Assembly: GCF_000015765.1 (NCBI RefSeq)
Contig: NC_008942.1
Span: 62,001-126,000 of the forward strand
Reading direction: 5' to 3'
From: Methanocorpusculum labreanum Z
GTDB lineage: Archaea; Halobacteriota; Methanomicrobia; Methanomicrobiales; Methanocorpusculaceae
Length of the DNA stretch: 64,000 nucleotides
The notes beneath the pieces were generated by a model. That model made no database searches, was not told the DNA's origin, and saw only the letters and a list, made by a program, of their open reading frames with translations. Shown piece after piece: positions 1 to 7,564 of the stretch (within the stretch, counting starts at the first letter, position 1; each line of letters opens with the position of its first letter). The translations under genes and the position numbers were made by a program.

Positions 1-424
1 ATTCATACGCTCCCGATCTGATTTGTTCGAAGGTCAGATTCTTTGTGTCCCTGCTTACGAGATACTGGACGGCTTTTCTCCCCTCTTCTTCACCCTGTTC
101 CAGAGCCTTTTCGACGGCTCCGACATGTTCTTCCAAGGAGCGCCATCCGATGCAGAATGCAAGGGCGAGTGTGGAGAACGGGAGGGAAATATACCACGGC
201 GTGTAGAGCAGAATGAGGAGACACGGCAGGATCACGATACTTACGGTCAGCAGCCAGCCGCAGATTCCCACGAATCGTTCGGTTCGTTTGGGATAATAAT
301 TCGTTCGTCCCCATAGACCGATGAATCTCCCAATCAGCGCTACCGGATGAAAATTAGAACGCGGATCACCGATCAGACGGTCGATGACCAGTCCGAAAAA
401 AAGAGTTACTGCACCGATCGCCAT
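1..424 (-). CDS. cbiB: Adenosylcobinamide-phosphate synthase CbiB/CobD (5' part; gene runs off the window)
   Basis: Only the first ~141 residues lie in the window. Read on the minus strand from the ATG at 424, they begin with a hydrophobic segment holding LFFGLVIDRLIGDPRSNFHP and then a loop RFIGLWGRTNYYP. Later comes SLEEHVGAVEKALEQG followed by VSRDTKNL. This is the N-terminal pattern of CbiB-family integral membrane enzymes, which attach the aminopropanol linker to adenosylcobyric acid in cobamide synthesis. The start overlaps the end of the upstream gene by 19 bases, suggesting translational coupling. Cobamides are needed for methanogenic methyl transfer (Mtr). The rest of the protein is unseen. 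Confidence 0.85.
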   Translation of the reverse strand, partial: MAIGAVTLFFGLVIDRLIGDPRSNFHPVALIGRFIGLWGRTNYYPKRTERFVGICGWLLTVSIVILPCLLILLYTPWYISLPFSTLALAFCIGWRSLEEHVGAVEKALEQGEEEGRKAVQYLVSRDTKNLTFEQIRSGAYE

Positions 425-960
425 GTAATGATGATTCCGGCGAGCATGATAATATAGAGAATCACTGCCATGACGGTGTTATTGACTGCGTCGGGAGCTA
501 GTATCCAGAAGATGAGTACGATGAAGCCGAGGATCGGGGCGATGAAGTTGATCAGAATCACACTCCATCCGATCTTTGTGAGAGGAGCGGGTTTGTTTTT
601 CTGCTGTACTGGCTCAGCTGCGACCGGCTCCTTTTTCTCTTCGAGTTCGGGAAGGATCACATTCACGGTGAAGCCGGAACGCCGCATGCCGTATCCGGAG
701 ATGACCTGCATCTCGAAACTGCCGGGGTTTGCTGAAGGCAGGATGTCGACTTTGATTTCCGACTCGGCCTCGACGTAGAGGTTTTCATACGTGAAACTGG
801 TGTATGCCGATCCTTCGGTCCTCAGTGTCGCGTGTGTGGGTGCACCGAAGTTCACGATCCTTATATGGAGGGCCGTGCCTGCACTGACCTCAACGGAGTC
901 GGTCGAGACCTCGAGTGAGTTTATTCCAAGACGATTCAGCTGGACTTCAACGATTGGCAT
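406..960 (-). CDS. Membrane-anchored protein with N-terminal beta domain (DUF7524-like)
   Basis: 184 residues. Residues 1-~110 look like an extended beta-rich domain (alternating hydrophobic strands, aromatic and acidic turns). A charged, proline-containing linker follows at ~108-128, then two hydrophobic membrane segments at ~130-153 and ~160-180. There is no N-terminal signal peptide, so the beta domain's side of the membrane is unclear. The shape resembles an uncharacterised euryarchaeal family (DUF7524), but I assign that only tentatively. It sits 6 bases downstream of trm112 and overlaps cbiB, so it is part of the purA operon. No function can be inferred. Confidence 0.75.
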   Translation of the reverse strand: MPIVEVQLNRLGINSLEVSTDSVEVSAGTALHIRIVNFGAPTHATLRTEGSAYTSFTYENLYVEAESEIKVDILPSANPGSFEMQVISGYGMRRSGFTVNVILPELEEKKEPVAAEPVQQKNKPAPLTKIGWSVILINFIAPILGFIVLIFWILAPDAVNNTVMAVILYIIMLAGIIITWRSVQ

Positions 961-966
961 TTTTGG

Positions 967-1146
967 TTACCTCTGATCTTCCGGAAGGAGATTTGCGATC
1001 CCGGATGAGATCGGATACACCCGTTTGCATGCAGTACACGTCAGGAGTCCTTCCATTATTTCTGTATCATTACCCTCCATCTCTGTAAGCATAAACTTTC
1101 CCTTGCATACGGGGCAGCAGATGATGTCAAGTATCCGTCTTTTCAT
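967..1146 (-). CDS. trm112: Trm112-family methyltransferase activator
   Basis: A 59-residue zinc-ribbon protein: MKRRILDIICCPVCKG at the start and LTCTACKRVYPI near the C-terminus, giving paired cysteines at about 11/14 and 37/40. The ending GIANLLPED is typical of the Trm112/YcaR family. Archaeal and eukaryotic Trm112 is a small obligate partner that stabilises several tRNA, rRNA and protein methyltransferases. The gene lies 3 bases after purA and 6 bases before the next gene, so it is co-transcribed. Family assignment is firm; the partner enzymes are not visible here. Confidence 0.88.
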   Translation of the reverse strand: MKRRILDIICCPVCKGKFMLTEMEGNDTEIMEGLLTCTACKRVYPISSGIANLLPEDQR

Positions 1147-1149
1147 GAA

Positions 1150-2160
1150 TTAGAGCTCTGATCTGATGTCGATGATATGCGACTGGTCCGGGCCGGTGGA
1201 AATGATGCCTACTGGTTTTCCCGTGTCGGCTTCGATCTGGTCGATGAACGCCAGTGCTTTCGGGGTGAGTTTTGCGTAGTCGGTTGCTCCGTAGACCGAT
1301 TCGTCGATGTGGTCGATGCCGGTTATTGCGATCGTCGTGCAGCCGTTGATCATGGCAGAATAGCGGGCCATTTTTCCATCCCACATACCAATACGGCGTT
1401 CTCTGTGGGTAACGGCGCCGAATTCCTGGATTCCAAGGGCGATGGATTCGTCATGGGTAAGTTCGGTTGGGAAGGGTCCTTCGCCGACTCGTGTTGGAAA
1501 CGCTTTGAAGACAACGACGACGTCATCGATGTTGGTGGGTCCGACACCGACATCAGCAGCCATCTGGGATGCCGAAGTGTCTTTGCTGGTGACAAAGGGA
1601 TAGTTTCCATAGTAAAGGGAGATGCCGAACCCTTGCGTTCCTTCGATAAGGATGGAGTCGCCTTTTTCAATCGCGTCGTTGACGTTTTGGGCGACGTCTG
1701 TTATGTAGGGTGCGAGTTCGGGGACATCCCGTGCAAGTCTGCCTTTTCTCATGACACGGTCTGAGTTAGCAGGCCCGCACCCTGAGCCGGTTGAACCGAC
1801 TGTTTTTGACAGGTGTGGGTCTTTTTTGTCGAGAAGGATGTGTTCTTCTTCGATGATTCCGCATCGGCTGTCGATCCTGGTCCTGCCGGCACACTTCAGG
1901 ATGTCAAGTTCGTGAGCAAATACTCTCGGGTCAACCAGTACGCCGCTGCCGATCATGAGTTCCGCTTTTGGATAGAGGAATCCTGAAGGAATCATGCGGA
2001 CAACGTACTTTTCATTTTGCACGTTTATGGTGTGGCCTGCGTTCGGTCCGACCCCGCCGCGGGCAATGATGGTTGCTTGGTCTTTTTGCGCAATGTGGGC
2101 GACGATTTTCCCTTTCCCTTCGTCGCCAAAAAAGCCGCCGACTATGATCGTACTTGGCAT
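1150..2160 (-). CDS. purA: Adenylosuccinate synthetase, short archaeal form
   Basis: PurA joins IMP and aspartate with GTP to make adenylosuccinate, the first step from IMP to AMP. The N-terminus has the signature FFGDEGKGK (catalytic Asp13, phosphate loop Gly12-Lys18), followed by GPNAGHT with the catalytic His at about residue 43. [15 protein letters not shown] and [13 protein letters not shown] provide the IMP-binding segments. At 336 residues it is about 90 shorter than bacterial PurA, which is normal for the archaeal form and not a truncation. It is the first gene of a minus-strand operon with trm112 and cbiB. The 5' region contains the hairpin repeat at 2215-2318. Confidence 0.95.
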   Translation of the reverse strand: MPSTIIVGGFFGDEGKGKIVAHIAQKDQATIIARGGVGPNAGHTINVQNEKYVVRMIPSGFLYPKAELMIGSGVLVDPRVFAHELDILKCAGRTRIDSRCGIIEEEHILLDKKDPHLSKTVGSTGSGCGPANSDRVMRKGRLARDVPELAPYITDVAQNVNDAIEKGDSILIEGTQGFGISLYYGNYPFVTSKDTSASQMAADVGVGPTNIDDVVVVFKAFPTRVGEGPFPTELTHDESIALGIQEFGAVTHRERRIGMWDGKMARYSAMINGCTTIAITGIDHIDESVYGATDYAKLTPKALAFIDQIEADTGKPVGIISTGPDQSHIIDIRSEL

Positions 2161-2214
2161 GGTTATCGAATATTATTGGATGCAGTTGGTGATAAGGACT
2201 TGGGTTAGCGGGTT

Positions 2215-2318
2215 GAACGCTGAAAGCGGCCGACCTCAGCAGAGCAAGCTGAAAGCTTGCGATCGGGGCGGGCCACGTCTGAAAGGCGTGGCCTCAGCTA
2301 AGCAAACCGCAGGTTTGC
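2215..2318 (-). repeat. Dispersed hairpin-module repeat, copy 1
   Basis: Three perfect or near-perfect hairpins with three-base loops follow each other. They are GCAAGCT-gaa-AGCTTGC (2244-2260), GGCCACGTCT-gaa-AGGCGTGGCC with one G.U pair (2271-2293), and GCAAACC-gca-GGTTTGC (2302-2318), joined by CTCAGC-type linkers. On the minus strand the order and linkers match the repeats at 7565-8222 and 58895-59030. Positions 2215-2236 are an exact inverted 22-base match to 58947-58968. The function is unknown. Confidence 0.8.
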
Positions 2319-2594
2319 GATTGTGGACGATGATGAATCCCTCCCTTCAAAGAAAACCACTCCTCTAAATCTCTCCAGCAAAGATATGGTCTACATCCGC
2401 ACTATTATATTATAGTGCAGCTTCTTCCTTCTAGTCGCATGTGACGTATTCTCAGCGGTAGCAATCCGTCATTTGTCGAAACGAATTGTGCGGTTATTTC
2501 GCTAGAATGGCATGCCCATAAGGATGCGTGTTTTCTTTTTGGGCTCACGTTATCGCCGATATCAATCTAAAACCGGGGCCATGACCACAAAGTC

Positions 2595-2604
2595 TATTAT
2601 ATTA
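2595..2604 (+). promoter_or_regulatory. Likely TATA element of the S-layer gene
   Basis: The A/T-only decamer TATTATATTA lies about 150 bases before the chosen start, which predicts a leader of roughly 120-125 nt. A second copy of the same core occurs at 2402-2412 inside an inverted repeat. Assignment rests on composition and spacing only. Confidence 0.45.
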
Positions 2605-2661
2605 CATAATCAAATATCAAAGCATATTCCGTTCATCGGAGTATGACCCTTGCAGAATGCT

Positions 2662-2681
2662 TATTCGACATATGTCGAATA
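2662..2681. promoter_or_regulatory. 20-bp perfect palindrome in the S-layer leader
   Basis: TATTCGACATATGTCGAATA is identical to its reverse complement over 20 bases. It lies between the likely TATA element and the ribosome binding site, with a second hairpin GCATGT-caa-ACATGC following at 2691-2705. It could be an operator for a dimeric regulator or a stem in the mRNA leader. Confidence 0.6.
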
Positions 2682-2746
2682 TCACGTATCGCATGTCAAA
2701 CATGCACAACCAAATTTACAATCCTAATTTAGGAGGAATTGATTAC

Positions 2747-4921
2747 ATGAAAACAACTAAAACAATTGCAGCAGTCCTCGCTGTATTCCTTGTTGCCGTT
2801 CTCTTTATGGGAGCGGGTGCAGCAGCGGATCCATCAACGGGTGATACTGTGTACGTATATCAGTACGGTGCAGTCAACGCAAGCTCTACCTATACCCTGT
2901 GGGTAGGCGGTCAGCCTGCTGGCCAGATCGCTTCAGGTCAGATAAATTCTGATGGTACAATTGACAGCGCTGATGTCACACCAGGTCTCTATTCTCTTAA
3001 CCCAAGTGCTCCTGTAGATCTCTTTACCGTCAAATTCCCTGCCCTTACTCTTGCTGTATACAAAGCAGGTACCGGCGACTCTATTGCAGATACCACTGTT
3101 ATAAAGGCTCAGGCTATTGACTTCTCGCTTACAGGTCTTAACGGACTTAATTACAGTGTTAAGTTTACCACACCAGCTGGTGGATCAACCTACGAGTTTG
3201 GTGAGAATTCTACTGGATCCCCACTTATCTGGAATGAGACCGCTACAAAGACCCTTACCGGTGTTTACCTCACAAACGTGACCTCTGGTACCTGGTCTGC
3301 CAAAGCTTCATTTGCAAAAGGCACCGTCGCCACGAAGTTAATCTCTACCACTCCGGATAAGTACGTTGATTCCAACAAGGTTTCCTTCACTGTTGGTTCT
3401 GAAGTAACAGATTCAATCTCCATCAACAAGGATTCAATTATCCGCGGAGCTTCCATCCTGGTTACCGTCACTGGTACTCCCAATGACTATGTTGATGTTT
3501 CCATCAACAATGCAGGTTTCACCCTCCTCGCAGGTCAAACTAAAGTTTGGGGAACCACATCAGGGAACTATCTGACTAATTTCACGGTACAACTCAGCTC
3601 AAGTGGAACTAAGACCGTCCAGCTCAACACTGACAGCTCTTCAGATGATACTACCTACACGTTCACCACTAACCAGACTCCTTCCCAGAAAGCAAAAGTT
3701 AGTGTTGCAGAAGGTACTGTGACTGCTGTTGCAGATCAGGATGCCTATTACATTGGTAACGACATCACCCTTTCCGGTACAAACACCGAAACCGATAATG
3801 TTTATCTCTTTATCAAAGGATCGAACGTTGCCCGGACCTACCTTGCTGTTTCAATCTCCGTTAAAGATGACGACACCTGGACCGCTACCTTCGACCCAAC
3901 AGATGTGTATGGAAAATCGTTAGATGCAGGTACCTACACCATCTATGCCTCCTCTAATATGGATGCAGGCAACGCCTTTAACTCAGATTACGCATATGCT
4001 ACCGTCTCTGTCTCTCTGAAACAGCCGTTCCTTTCAGCTACTGCTGAATCATCAACTGTTGCACAGGGCGATGATATCGTTATCGACGGAACTGCAGAAG
4101 CAACCAATGATCTTAGATACTACGTCTTTGGAACTAACAAATTCGTAAACGGTTCTATTTCGGTTGATGACGATGCTACCTTTACCGCTAAGATCTCCAC
4201 CGATGATCTTGCAGCTGGTCAGTACTTCGTAGTTATCCAGCACAAGATGTATGATGGATTCTTCAACATCCTGCCGATTGGCTCTCTCATCTATCAGGAC
4301 CCAACCGCAACACCTGTTATTGGTAACAACAACACGACGCTGTTATTCGATACTGCAGACCGCCAGAATGCAAATGCAGCAGAAGCACTCTGCCAGGCAC
4401 TTGACACTCAGAACATCGATGATATCTACGTGAAGCTTACGTTCATCGTTGCTCAGCCTACCCTGACTATGAATCCTGTTTCCGATGTAACCAAGGGCTC
4501 TGCTCTTAAAGTTTCCGGAACCACAAACCTCAAAGCAGGTACTGTAATTACTGTTGATGTTCTCTCAACCGCATTCACTGCAGTTGACAAGACCTCAGTC
4601 AACTCTGCATCCTTCATCACCCTGACAACCAAGGCTGTTGCAGGTGCTGATGGTGCAAACACCTGGGAAGTCACCTTTGACACAACCGGATTAAACGTTG
4701 ACTCCTACACAATCCAGGCAGTTACGGAAGATCTGTCCACCTCTACGATCATTAAGATCACCGAGGCAACTCCGACTGCAACCGCAACCGCAACTAAGAC
4801 TGCAACTGCAACCGCAACCGCAACTGCAACCGCAACCCCGACCACGACCCCCGGCTTTGGTGCATTCCTTGCACTCGCCGGCCTTGGCGCTGTCGCAGTT
4901 CTCGTCCTCCGCCGCGACTAA
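2747..4921 (+). CDS. S-layer-like surface glycoprotein with PGF-CTERM anchor
   Basis: The start at 2747 is preferred because AGGAGG at 2731-2736 sits at good spacing; the frame is open 30 codons further upstream but without such a site. The 724-residue product has a signal peptide (MKTTKTIAAVLAVFLVAVLF, then GAGAAA). A long Ser/Thr/Asp-rich beta-type ectodomain follows with several N-glycosylation sequons (for example NAS, NVT, NFT, NNT). Last come a Thr-rich linker and the C-terminal TTTPGFGAFLALAGLGAVAV plus LVLRRD. PGF-CTERM tails are processed by archaeosortase A and lipid-anchored. The N-terminal VYVYQYGAVNASSTYTLWVG resembles S-layer glycoproteins of Methanomicrobiales. A hairpin terminator follows. 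Confidence 0.88.
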   Translation: MKTTKTIAAVLAVFLVAVLFMGAGAAADPSTGDTVYVYQYGAVNASSTYTLWVGGQPAGQIASGQINSDGTIDSADVTPGLYSLNPSAPVDLFTVKFPALTLAVYKAGTGDSIADTTVIKAQAIDFSLTGLNGLNYSVKFTTPAGGSTYEFGENSTGSPLIWNETATKTLTGVYLTNVTSGTWSAKASFAKGTVATKLISTTPDKYVDSNKVSFTVGSEVTDSISINKDSIIRGASILVTVTGTPNDYVDVSINNAGFTLLAGQTKVWGTTSGNYLTNFTVQLSSSGTKTVQLNTDSSSDDTTYTFTTNQTPSQKAKVSVAEGTVTAVADQDAYYIGNDITLSGTNTETDNVYLFIKGSNVARTYLAVSISVKDDDTWTATFDPTDVYGKSLDAGTYTIYASSNMDAGNAFNSDYAYATVSVSLKQPFLSATAESSTVAQGDDIVIDGTAEATNDLRYYVFGTNKFVNGSISVDDDATFTAKISTDDLAAGQYFVVIQHKMYDGFFNILPIGSLIYQDPTATPVIGNNNTTLLFDTADRQNANAAEALCQALDTQNIDDIYVKLTFIVAQPTLTMNPVSDVTKGSALKVSGTTNLKAGTVITVDVLSTAFTAVDKTSVNSASFITLTTKAVAGADGANTWEVTFDTTGLNVDSYTIQAVTEDLSTSTIIKITEATPTATATATKTATATATATATATPTTTPGFGAFLALAGLGAVAVLVLRRD
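4765..4848 (+). repeat. Hexamer microsatellite coding the Thr/Ala linker
   Basis: Repeats of GCAACC/GCAACT encode the alternating Ala-Thr stretch just before the PGF anchor. The 6-base unit keeps the frame, so copy-number change would lengthen or shorten the glycosylatable wall-spanning linker without breaking the gene. Confidence 0.7.
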
Positions 4922-4980
4922 ATTCTTCTAAAGAATTTTAACGGCTAAGACAGATTTGTGTCCCACCCGGGGCACAAATC
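4921..4980 (+). terminator. S-layer gene terminator hairpins
   Basis: Two stem-loops follow the stop codon: AATTCTT-cta-AAGAATT at 4921-4937, and a stronger stem GATTTGTG paired with CACAAATC plus CCC/GGG (4953-4980). A T-run comes at 5000-5005. The second stem and T-run look like a transcription end. Confidence 0.65.
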
Positions 4981-4998
4981 CCCAAATTTTCCGAACTG

Positions 4999-5606
4999 CT
5001 TTTTTAATAGGACTTAGGCGGTGGGCTTTCTCATGCTTCCACACCCAGCCATATACTTCCCGAATTGTATCCCCACAATCTCACATATTTCCTGCCCAAA
5101 TCCTTCACTCCAGATGAACTACCTGAAAACGTATAGGGGCCTCAGCAAATAGGATATTCCCACCGCGGGCCGCTCCGCGCCGGAGTCGCGGCCCCGCACC
5201 CCATGATCAAGAAAAGGGATTGTTCATCTATTTTTTCCAGAAAAAAGACATGCAAGATAAGAAAAACCCGCACGCGGGTTTTTCCTCAGCATTTGTCCAA
5301 GAGCCAAAGGCTCTTGAGACGTCTCACGAGCTCTCAGCTCGTGGACTTTTCCAGAGAGGGTGCGATTCTGCGTAGGCGAAGCCCAAACAGGCAAAGCCTG
5401 TTTGAGGCGGCACGCAAATCTTCGATTTGCACGCATCAGCCGAAGCAGAGCACCCGAACGTAAGGAAAATGCGATTCGCGAGGATTCGCGGTTCTTTTAT
5501 CTCATACACTCACACTAATGCCGTACACTAAATCGAAGTCCATCTCATAAGGACTTCAGTTTTTTTTCGGTTGAGAGCACACCACGTAAGTCCTATTTAA
5601 AATAAG
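4999..5606. mobile_element. Putative ~608-bp element bounded by imperfect inverted repeats, no coding gene
   Basis: The left end 4999-5032 and the right end 5573-5606 are imperfect inverted repeats about 34 bases long with the shared core TAGGACTTA. The inside has no credible gene but contains a GC-rich stem near 5164-5198 and a run of perfect short-loop hairpins (5261-5440). A terminator-like GAAGTCC...GGACTTC hairpin followed by eight T's lies at 5535-5567. The form is that of a non-autonomous MITE-like element. No transposase or clear target duplication was recognised, so this is an inference from end symmetry. Confidence 0.45.
5261..5441. repeat. Cluster of perfect short-loop hairpins
   Basis: In order there are: AAAAACCCG-cacg-CGGGTTTTT (5262-5283); CAAGAGCC-aaa-GGCTCTTG; CACGAGCT-ctc-AGCTCGTG; AAACAGGC-aaa-GCCTGTTT; and GCAAATC-ttc-GATTTGC. 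All stems are perfect and four loops are three bases, but the stem sequences differ. The architecture matches the dispersed repeats at 2215, 7565 and 58895, although the linkers are different. The open frames across it are not credible genes. Confidence 0.75.
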
Positions 5607-5654
5607 TAAAACATCCGGAATCTCCTGTCATGATCTCTCAAAGCGCTTTATGGG

Positions 5655-5910
5655 TGATGTCATCCGTCATCAATCATCCGTCATCAATCATCCGTCACAT
5701 ATGATCCGCAAAAAGAGATGCAGCAAAAGATTTCGAGCCAGACTCTCTCACTGAGAGAATGAGCTGCCGAAACTCTCTTGTATTATTTATTTGTTTCTTA
5801 ATCTATATATAGTTGATTCAAAAAAAATTCGAAAACAAAAAACAGCGGTGTCACTATATTTTTTTCCAGCAGCATTGACGGATGACGGATGACGGATGAT
5901 GTCACATCAG
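5655..5910. repeat. Iteron-like direct repeats arranged as two inverted arms
   Basis: The left arm (5655-5697) has 14-base direct repeats CATCCGTCATCAAT in 2.7 copies. The right arm (5876-5910) has three TGACGGA units, which are the inverse of the same CATCCGTCA core, and both arms carry a TGATGT/ACATCA end. The ~178 bases between them are AT-rich with homopolymer A and T runs and a CTCTC-act-GAGAG hairpin. It looks like a binding array for a DNA-bending or initiator protein. No orc1/cdc6 gene is nearby. Confidence 0.6.
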
Positions 5911-6128
5911 TGAGACAACACATCCAGTTCAGCATCTCAATCGCAAAAATTCATATTATTCTCCAGCCTCCGTCCCGGATCCCTGTTTCGCGTTACTGCA
6001 AAAACAGGAAAAATACCAATGATCACCCGGGCGGATTTATTCCAGTGAAGGTATATCGATACATGCTGAATGGGTAAGACACATCAGACCCTGCAGTTAC
6101 CCTGCAGTTACCCTGCAATACCTGCCAG
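5911..6128. repeat. Non-coding stretch with 11-bp direct repeats
   Basis: No gene is supported here. At about 6091-6117 the unit CCCTGCAGTTA occurs in nearly three tandem copies immediately before the 3' end of the AlbA_2 gene. The rest is AT-rich and unremarkable. Confidence 0.55.
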
Positions 6129-7457
6129 TCAGTTCAGTATTTCCCATGAGCCTGTTCTATCTGAGCCTTTTCTATGAATAATATTCTTCTGTTTCAAATT
6201 TGCAAGGATATATCGCACACTTCTCTCTGAGATCCCGATGTCACGAGATAATTCCTGAGCTGTAATGTTTGGATTTCCAGAAATTAACGCAAGAATCTTT
6301 TTTTCATTAATCCCAAGATTTAAACAACTATGGGGGACTTCCCCCGGACTCTCCTTTAAAACAGTTGCCTCAAAATCTTTTGTAAATGGAAGGGTGACTC
6401 GGATAAATGATTCGTTGATTTGAAACACCTCTTTACCATAAGCCTTCAGGATACGCGGAACACCAGATCCGAGCTCCTCCACGACCCCCAAATCACGAAA
6501 AACTCTCATAAGTTCCTGATTGCGCGGATTAGACGCTCCTGAAAAGAACGCTTCTTCAGATAGACCATAAGGCAACCCTCCCATCGAAGTAATTTCAACA
6601 CGGTTAGAGAAGAATTCTATTTTTGGATAAGAGAAATTAGCATAATCATTGTGCAGCAAGGCATTAAGAACAGCTTCGCGCAGGGCCGCCGTATCAATCA
6701 ATTTGCGTGAGAGCCTGCGTTTCATAGTTATTTTTGTGAAGGTTGTATTCTCAGCAATCAGCCGATCGCTTATACGTTCGAATATTTTTACAAGACAGCA
6801 GCATCCGTATTCCTCATTTGAAATCAAATCAGCACGAGTATCGTCTGCATATTTCGCAAACTTAACTGAATTATCATTTTCATCAGCCAGAAGATAAGCT
6901 GCGTAGTTAAATTTCCCGTCATCAATAAGCAATTTAAGATTGAGCAAGAAATAGTCGTTGAGAACTTTGCCTTTTCCATCATAATATATATTCAATTGAC
7001 GAAATGTCAAGTCCTGACGTGGTGATGGAATATTTTTTAGGCTGTTCCTCACCCGTTTGGCAAATATGCTCTCAATCTCTCCCGCGTTCATTGGTTCTGA
7101 TGCGCTACCGGCACGTTTGAAACAGCCTTTCGGTGTCATCCCGTATTTCTTCAGATAAAATGGCTTTTCCCATCCTGCCTGAATAGTCAGAACAACGATA
7201 TAGTGTGAGTCGCGTATTTCAATTGTTATCTTACAATAATCTAATGCAGGTTGAGAGATGTTATTTTTAATCCTATCTTTCAATTTTAACTGCAAATCAT
7301 CAATATCTGGAATATGAAGGATATCTCCGTTGTCGTCTATTCCAAAATAGACTGTCCCTCCCTCGCTATTTAAGAAAGCGACGACATCCTTTTCCATTCT
7401 CTCGATTGATGTGGGATGTTCACGTTTATATTCAGTTATGTTGGATTCGGGATTCAT
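6129..7457 (-). CDS. Schlafen/AlbA_2-domain ATP-binding protein with C-terminal winged helix
   Basis: 442 residues. The N-terminal ~120 match the AlbA_2 (Schlafen, divergent AAA-4) domain: EYKREHPTSIERMEKDVVAF, then LNSEGGTVYFGIDDNG and PKGCFKRAG. The middle (~250-360) has ALREAVLNALLHNDY and GLPYGLSEEAFF, the HATPase_c_4 region seen in RecG-like regulators. Residues ~388-440 form a winged helix (ITAQELSRDIGISERSVRYI). Such proteins are common accessory regulators or nucleic-acid-binding factors; the precise role is unknown. Its DNA is clearly AT-richer than the flanking core genes and it lies among repeats, which suggests acquired DNA. Confidence 0.82.
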   Translation of the reverse strand: MNPESNITEYKREHPTSIERMEKDVVAFLNSEGGTVYFGIDDNGDILHIPDIDDLQLKLKDRIKNNISQPALDYCKITIEIRDSHYIVVLTIQAGWEKPFYLKKYGMTPKGCFKRAGSASEPMNAGEIESIFAKRVRNSLKNIPSPRQDLTFRQLNIYYDGKGKVLNDYFLLNLKLLIDDGKFNYAAYLLADENDNSVKFAKYADDTRADLISNEEYGCCCLVKIFERISDRLIAENTTFTKITMKRRLSRKLIDTAALREAVLNALLHNDYANFSYPKIEFFSNRVEITSMGGLPYGLSEEAFFSGASNPRNQELMRVFRDLGVVEELGSGVPRILKAYGKEVFQINESFIRVTLPFTKDFEATVLKESPGEVPHSCLNLGINEKKILALISGNPNITAQELSRDIGISERSVRYILANLKQKNIIHRKGSDRTGSWEILN

Positions 7458-7564
7458 TGTCTAAATATGTATTGGATTTATGGGGCGATAATATCTCTTA
7501 TTCTCTAATACTATACCCTCCAGAACCTTCAAATCAACGAAAAAAACCAGGGAGCCGCCCGCAT

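Larger units (their letters stand above)
2161..2746. other. Intergenic region between purA and the S-layer gene
   Basis: This 586-base stretch has no credible gene. It holds the hairpin repeat at 2215-2318 next to the purA start, and an inverted repeat GCACTAT-tatatt-ATAGTGC at 2399-2418 with a TATA-like core. The likely S-layer promoter is near 2595, followed by a leader with a 20-base palindrome and a further hairpin. Two TATA-like elements about 190 bases apart share CTATTATATTA, so tandem promoters are possible. Confidence 0.6.

Noticed and set aside
1150-2160. purA as a truncated gene because it has only 336 codons.
   Set aside because: The archaeal PurA form is naturally short and all catalytic motifs are present.
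2657-2746. A start for the S-layer gene at 2657.
   Set aside because: It would place 30 odd residues before the signal peptide; AGGAGG at 2731 points to the ATG at 2747.
5203-5509. Overlapping frames of 60-86 codons across the hairpin cluster.
   Set aside because: The sequence is dominated by inverted repeats, has no start signal, and the proteins look like translated hairpins.
5655-5910. A small CRISPR array or a tRNA remnant.
   Set aside because: Repeat units of 7-14 bases without spacers and in inverted arms do not fit either.
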